Of a stretch of 8,515 bases of DNA, positions 4,817-8,515 are shown in pieces. A model generated the notes under the pieces. That model was not told the DNA's origin. It worked only from the letters and a program-made list of their open reading frames with translations, and made no database searches. The stretch's first letter is position 1. Each line of letters opens with the position of its first letter. The stretch comes from Gorillibacterium sp. (lineage in GTDB: Bacteria; Bacillota; Bacilli; Paenibacillales; NBRC-103111): NCBI GenBank assembly GCA_023511325.1, contig JAIMBU010000078.1, forward strand, positions 1 to 8,515, written 5' to 3'. Both the position numbers and the translations under genes were made by a program.

Positions 4817-7750
4817 TTGCGGCAGCCCAAATTCGTTGCGTTTGGTACTAATTTCGTCTTGGATGTACTGGACGTAATCCATGATGGATTCTCGGGCTTC
4901 CGTTTTGCCAACGACCGATTTGTAGAAGGCATTGAACAAGTGACGTCCTGTGAAATATCCACCGGGAACCTCGGGAATTCCCTGTACCCACTCGAACTGG
5001 GCTTTCAGATTCTGATAATCCTCAACAGGCCAAGGCAGCCGATCCAATGCATTTATATTTGCCGTAGGATAACGTGCCGCCGCACCCATTAGTCCTTCCA
5101 TTTCCCGGCCAAAAAGTGTCTGGGTATCATCACTGGTCCACCATTTGAGAAACTCCCAGGCTGCATCCTTATCCTCTGCATTCTCCAGCATGAGGACACC
5201 ACTACCGCCGCTAGGAACGTCACGTCGGATCGAACCGTCCGTTTGCACCGTCCCCGGTACAGGGGCAAATCCCCACATCCCGCGAATTTCCGGAGCAAAG
5301 ACAGAAAGCTGGTTATAGATTGTATAGTCGCTGATTCCGATTGGCATTTGTCCAGTCCGGAAACGGTTAGCGAAATCATATTCTCGCTCCAGCTTGTAGT
5401 CTGTATAAAACTCGGTCCACAGCTTGAAGGCTTCAATTCCTTTCCGCGAGTCAAGGTCGGATTCCTTACCGCCATTGCGGTAGAATTGACCACCACTTTG
5501 CAGCAGAATCGTCGCATACATCGAGTTAGGCGGAATGTTTGTCCACTGGTTAGGTGCCTGAGCAACTACCGGTAAGCCAAATCCCATATGGTTTTTGTTA
5601 AGCACAGCAAGTAAATTGGCGACATCATCCCAAGTCTTTGGAACGTCGAGCCCAAGCTCCTTCATGACATCCTTGCGGTAGAATAGCATGTTGAAGGTTT
5701 GGGTTTCTGGCAATGCATAGGCTCCATTACTATAGGAATAAGGGACAAGTGCACTAGCGCGGAAGCGTTTGGCTACTTCCTGATAATCAGCAAACTGAGT
5801 TAAGTCGGCAGCCGCATTGCGCATGGCAAAGTTAACGGGTAGATCGTTGCCGATCTGCATGGCGACATCGGGGCCCTGGCCAGCAAGTGTAGCAGGCAGT
5901 AGCGTTCCCATGTTGACCAGCTCTAAGTTAACGTTTATCCCCGTTTTCGCGGTAAAGGTTTCGTCGATCATCGCCTTCATTGTATTAGCCTGATCTCGAC
6001 CACTACCGATCCAGACGGTTACGGTACGTTGATTCGTCGTTTCGGCTACGTTACCAATCTGGTTATAGTCGATAAAAAAAGAGTAAAAGAACGTGGAAAC
6101 CTCGTGCTTCAGCTTCGCCACAAAACCCATTCCCTTTTTCGGCAGTTTGACGTCCGGCGAAGTAATATAGATCGTGTCGATTTCCAGTGGTTGCTCACGA
6201 GCTTGCTGCAACCACGTCCCCAGACCACCCGTGTTTGTTTTATAAGCTTCAAGTCGGCGGGGGATCGTATCAGGCTTCTTCATCATTTCACCCAGTTGCA
6301 GGGCCATCGTCTTGAGCAGTGCTTCCTGATCGCTGGATTGCCCCGACAATTTGACCAGCTCCGCGGCTACAGCAGTCAATCGCTCTTTCTCGCTTTGAAA
6401 AACGTCAAGCAGATCGGGAATCTGCTGCTCCACCCGGTAATCCCGCACCGAGTCTGGACTTGTGCCTGTAATCATCAATATTTTTCGATACATCGCATTC
6501 AGGTTGTAGAGGCTTTCTTTGACATCATTGATCAGGAGCCCAAATTGACCCAAGGTCGCTTCCATGCGAAGAACATGCTTGCCTTTGTCTAAGTAGAATA
6601 GGTAAGGATTGTCTTTATCTGTACCCATCACATCGAGGCGATAGCCGCTTTTGTAATGAAATGCGACCTCTTCCATTTCCTTAAAAGGAACCTTTCCATC
6701 AATGGTCAGTTTACGCGCGGCGTAAATTCCCCTGACAAAATTCTGCTGCGTTTTAAAGGCAATATTGTACAAGCCCGCTTGCTGCACATCTACTTCCCAC
6801 TCGATCCATTGGCCAGGTAGACGCCAATTGAAGCCGCCGATCGTATTGATCTTCACCTTGGATGAGCTGTAGGGAAATACAGCAGAGCTAGAACGTTCGC
6901 TTAAGGGATATAAGGTAGGCGAGGATTTGGCAATAGCTGCCTCACCCTGCACGGAGATGATGAGGTCCTTCGTTACACCGAGTCCGTTGGGATCATATTG
7001 TTTCAGCACTTCTTCATAGGAAAGCGGTGAATCGGCCTGAAACAGATCGATTTGACGGATAACCATCGGTTCCCGCGATGAGATTAGCGTCAGGCTGTGG
7101 TCTCCTTCCGTAAAGTAGAAGAGAAAGGGTTCTACCTCATACCCGTCGGAGTCTTTGAGAATAGCATGACTCCAGACGGGTTGTTCCACCTGCTTGGGTC
7201 GGAGATCATTGCCTTGATTATCCTGAACAATCTGCTCCTGCTCATTGTCCCAAATCCGATCAAACTGCAAATAACCCGCCTCTTCGAAGGGAACCTCCCC
7301 ATCAATTTTAAGCGAACGCTCGATCGTAGAGCTTTTCCCTTCAATGGGATAATACGTGGCAGCTAGATTGTAAAAGCCAGCAGCTTCCACATGGAATGTC
7401 CATTCCGCTTCGCCTGCTTCTCCTGTATATAACGAAGTCCCAGCCATGCCCTCATAATTGTCCAGTTGCTTAAAATCAGTTCCACTAATTTGGGTATACT
7501 CGGCTGCTTCTAGGGTAATAGACTTCTCTGGTCGAGCCGCTCCTTGAAATTTCGCTATGTAAGCTCGGTAGGTAAGTCGATCTTGAGCAGATGCTAATAG
7601 AATCTTTTCTGCTGATTGATCGGTCACAGTCGCACTCTTCTTATCCGAAGCCGCTTGCGATGTTGCTCCCGATGACAATAAAAGGGTTAATGCCGTTAGA
7701 ACAGCCAATACTCTTCCGGCGATTCTGGTTACTCGTCGTTTCCGTGTCAA
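4814..7750 (-). CDS. Secreted fusion of two carbohydrate-binding-like modules with an ABC solute-binding domain
   Basis: A 978-residue protein, more than twice the 400-450 residues usual for sugar-binding proteins. Residues 1-34 are a signal peptide (MTRKRRVTR, hydrophobic core, TSQAA). No lipobox and no cysteine anywhere was found by reading, so it is not a lipoprotein. Two related beta-sandwich modules follow at about 76-238 and 262-418. They share landmarks such as W-x-(F/V)-x-V-x-x-A-G-(F/L)-Y-N, then K-I-D-G-E-V-P-F against T-I-D-G-K-V-P-F, then F-Y-F-T-E-G-D-H-S-L against F-Y-L-D-K-G-K-H-V-L. This resembles the galactose-binding-like/CBM6-35-malectin fold. Residues 420-540 are helical linker. 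A family 1 solute-binding domain fills 576-978 (VTVWIGSG at 577-584, GQGPDVAMQ at 624-632, KTWDDVANLL at 705-714, DAAWEFLKWW at 862-871). The start is TTG (7750), after GAGGAGGAG; no other start lies before residue 102. It feeds the two permeases just downstream. Glycan binding is inferred from fold resemblance. Confidence 0.92.
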   Translation of the reverse strand: MTRKRRVTRIAGRVLAVLTALTLLLSSGATSQAASDKKSATVTDQSAEKILLASAQDRLTYRAYIAKFQGAARPEKSITLEAAEYTQISGTDFKQLDNYEGMAGTSLYTGEAGEAEWTFHVEAAGFYNLAATYYPIEGKSSTIERSLKIDGEVPFEEAGYLQFDRIWDNEQEQIVQDNQGNDLRPKQVEQPVWSHAILKDSDGYEVEPFLFYFTEGDHSLTLISSREPMVIRQIDLFQADSPLSYEEVLKQYDPNGLGVTKDLIISVQGEAAIAKSSPTLYPLSERSSSAVFPYSSSKVKINTIGGFNWRLPGQWIEWEVDVQQAGLYNIAFKTQQNFVRGIYAARKLTIDGKVPFKEMEEVAFHYKSGYRLDVMGTDKDNPYLFYLDKGKHVLRMEATLGQFGLLINDVKESLYNLNAMYRKILMITGTSPDSVRDYRVEQQIPDLLDVFQSEKERLTAVAAELVKLSGQSSDQEALLKTMALQLGEMMKKPDTIPRRLEAYKTNTGGLGTWLQQAREQPLEIDTIYITSPDVKLPKKGMGFVAKLKHEVSTFFYSFFIDYNQIGNVAETTNQRTVTVWIGSGRDQANTMKAMIDETFTAKTGINVNLELVNMGTLLPATLAGQGPDVAMQIGNDLPVNFAMRNAAADLTQFADYQEVAKRFRASALVPYSYSNGAYALPETQTFNMLFYRKDVMKELGLDVPKTWDDVANLLAVLNKNHMGFGLPVVAQAPNQWTNIPPNSMYATILLQSGGQFYRNGGKESDLDSRKGIEAFKLWTEFYTDYKLEREYDFANRFRTGQMPIGISDYTIYNQLSVFAPEIRGMWGFAPVPGTVQTDGSIRRDVPSGGSGVLMLENAEDKDAAWEFLKWWTSDDTQTLFGREMEGLMGAAARYPTANINALDRLPWPVEDYQNLKAQFEWVQGIPEVPGGYFTGRHLFNAFYKSVVGKTEARESIMDYVQYIQDEISTKRNEFGLPQ

Positions 7751-7755
7751 TGTTA

Positions 7756-7764
7756 CTCCTCCTC
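7756..7764 (-). promoter_or_regulatory. Ribosome binding site of the fused binding protein
   Basis: GAGGAGGAG on the minus strand ends 5 bases before the TTG start at 7750; the AGGAGG core allows normal spacing. It supports a TTG start that would otherwise be easy to miss. Confidence 0.82.
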
Positions 7765-7773
7765 GTAAACGCG

Positions 7774-7799
7774 TGTGCGATCCTTATTCTATTCGCACA
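7774..7799 (-). promoter_or_regulatory. Perfect 7-bp dyad in the leader of the fused binding-protein gene
   Basis: TGTGCGA (7774-7780) and its exact complement TCGCACA (7793-7799) are separated by 12 bases. The element ends 23 bases before the TTG start and 9 bases before the ribosome site. In RNA it would form a 7-bp stem with a 12-base A-rich loop that includes AAGGA. It could be an operator for a regulator or a stem controlling access to the ribosome site. The 12-base spacer, about 19 bp between half-site centres, is compatible with a DNA dyad, but no known operator is recognised. Confidence 0.45.
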
Positions 7800-7843
7800 A
7801 TTGTTCGATTTAAGCAGCGGAGAGGCCGATTCTGTGCAGAAGA

Positions 7844-7870
7844 AGGGGGAGGTCTCGTCGACATCCCCCT
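7844..7870 (-). terminator. G+C-rich hairpin between the two binding-protein genes, possible weak terminator or mRNA-protecting stem
   Basis: A perfect 7-bp stem (7844-7850 with 7864-7870, five of the pairs G-C) closes a 13-base loop that contains the palindrome GTCGAC. It lies 25 bases after the stop of the upstream binding protein. On the minus strand the stem is followed by CTTCTTCTGC, only a broken U tract, so complete termination is unlikely. A partial terminator or a 3'-end stabiliser would let the upstream binding protein be made in excess over the transporter, as in other binding-protein operons. Confidence 0.45.
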
Positions 7871-7895
7871 CATGACAAACGACCATCAATTCTTT

Positions 7896-8515
7896 TTACT
7901 TGCCAAACTTATCAACGGCCGCTTGAGCTTGTTGTTTGTATTTCTCAGCTGTAGCAGTTACTGAAGCGTTCTTCACGATAATATCCTCAACAAAGCTGTT
8001 GGTTGGGTAATCGGTGTAAGCATCATCAAGTGTAATAACACCCGTACCGGCTATATGTTCACGAACCATGTCAATATCTTCTTGATTCTTATAAAGGCTT
8101 TCCAAATAATCTTGTCCTGGATATTCTTCCGTTGCCGGAATATCAAAGGTTTCTTCATAGGCTTGGTAGACAACTTGTGCATCCTTCGTTCCCTTTGGAA
8201 TGAACTTTGCTGCTGCTGCTGTGTTGGCGTAAGTGTGATCTGCTGTGCCTGTCGGACCGAGCGGCATCGGAACCACACCCATATTGAACGTTACATCCGG
8301 GAGCATCCATTCAGCTGCGGTAAACATGGCAACATCACCATCTTTGAAGGTCGTGCTTTCATTCCAATCCGTCTTGTTACCGGATTTAACTCTAACGACT
8401 TTATCAACGTTCCAAAGCTTATTAATAAATTCAGCGGCTTGGATGGTTTTGGGATCAGACAAGCCTTCTTTTTTGTTAGCTTCATCCACGATCAGACCAC
8501 CATTGGAAACGGTGA
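7896..8515 (-). CDS. Extracellular solute-binding protein of an ABC importer (C-terminal part, start outside window)
   Basis: The frame is open through base 8515, so the start is missing. The last 205 residues are present, followed by TAA (7898-7896). The first visible residues are TVSNGGLIVDEANKKEGLSD. Family signs are the DGDVAMFTAAEWMLPD segment, equivalent to the 'G.aAM...g.w.l' of sugar-binding proteins, then MGVVPMPLGPTG, matching the 'g..PlP.gp.g' loop. A run AAAAKFIPKGTKDAQ and a helical C-terminal tail (ATAEKYKQQAQAAVDKFGK) follow. An in-frame GTG at 8489 is internal, not a start: it falls in the middle of the domain and has no ribosome site. The gene reads into the operon but is separated by 145 bases and a hairpin. 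It may be a second, separately expressed ligand receptor for the same permeases or belong to an upstream transporter. The family is clear; the ligand is unknown. Confidence 0.88.
   Translation of the reverse strand, partial: TVSNGGLIVDEANKKEGLSDPKTIQAAEFINKLWNVDKVVRVKSGNKTDWNESTTFKDGDVAMFTAAEWMLPDVTFNMGVVPMPLGPTGTADHTYANTAAAAKFIPKGTKDAQVVYQAYEETFDIPATEEYPGQDYLESLYKNQEDIDMVREHIAGTGVITLDDAYTDYPTNSFVEDIIVKNASVTATAEKYKQQAQAAVDKFGK

Larger units (their letters stand above)
7751..7895. other. Only intergenic gap of note (145 bp)
   Basis: This gap separates the partial binding protein from the fused one. Reading in the transcribed direction it holds the G+C-rich hairpin, then an A+T-richer stretch with a TAGAAT (-10-like) sequence at 7791-7786, the dyad and the ribosome site. 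No good -35 hexamer is placed before the TAGAAT, so an internal promoter is possible but not shown. No RNA gene or open frame of interest was seen in it. Confidence 0.6.

Noticed and set aside
6029..6592. A 187-codon open frame on the plus strand
   Set aside because: It is opposite the helical linker of the fused binding protein, with no ribosome site and an arginine- and histidine-rich composition typical of antisense reading.
7786..7814. Possible sigma-A promoter with TAGAAT at 7791-7786
   Set aside because: The hexamer 17 bases before it is CTTAAA, matching the -35 consensus at only three positions. It is too weak to list as a promoter.
7591..7964. Short open frames on both strands spanning the intergenic gap, some with hydrophobic stretches
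   Set aside because: They mirror the signal peptide of the fused protein or cross the hairpin, lack ribosome sites and show no family features.
8210..8223. GCT trinucleotide run
   Set aside because: It simply encodes four alanines in the binding protein and is too short to suggest a functional repeat.
1..8515. Mobile elements, CRISPR arrays, tRNA or rRNA genes
   Set aside because: No transposase or integrase motif, no regularly spaced direct repeats and no tRNA-like cloverleaf were seen. Nearly all bases are accounted for by coding sequence.

Overview
The window is almost entirely coding, and every supported gene lies on the minus strand, so transcription runs from high to low coordinates. 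Several features point to a Gram-positive Firmicute of the Paenibacillaceae type (Paenibacillus, Cohnella or a relative). The G+C is near 50% by eye. Most genes have very strong AGGAGG ribosome sites with frequent GTG and TTG starts. The transporter is of the CUT1 sugar type without its own ATPase, and the protein families present are typical of that group. The genus is an inference, not something the sequence proves.

In transcription order the layout is as follows. (1) 8515-7896: the C-terminal 205 residues of an extracellular solute-binding protein whose start lies outside the window. (2) 7895-7751: a 145-bp gap, the only sizeable intergenic stretch. It holds a G+C-rich hairpin and, nearer the next gene, a perfect 7-bp dyad. 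(3) 7750-4814: a 978-residue secreted protein with two related beta-sandwich (carbohydrate-binding-like) modules, a helical linker and a complete solute-binding domain. (4) 4800-3835 and 3832-2960: the two membrane subunits of a CUT1-type ABC importer. (5) 2947-1487: a membrane-anchored protein with a six-blade NHL propeller followed by TPR-like helices. (6) 1506-886: a small five-helix YIP1-family membrane protein. (7) 871-1: the first 290 residues of a membrane-anchored extracytoplasmic protein, probably of the DUF5696 group, which runs off the window.

Genes 3 to 7 are packed with gaps of 2 to 14 bases or a 20-base overlap. In three junctions the upstream stop codon is part of the downstream Shine-Dalgarno sequence. 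This is one translationally coupled operon. The core reads as an importer for a carbohydrate or other large glycan-type ligand: a modular binding protein captures ligand at the cell surface and two permeases carry it in. A shared ATPase encoded elsewhere (MsmX-like in known Gram-positive systems) would power transport. The three downstream membrane or surface proteins (NHL-TPR, YIP1, DUF5696-like) are not standard ABC importer parts. Their tight coupling suggests an accessory surface complex for sensing, handling or processing the ligand. The substrate cannot be read from this window.
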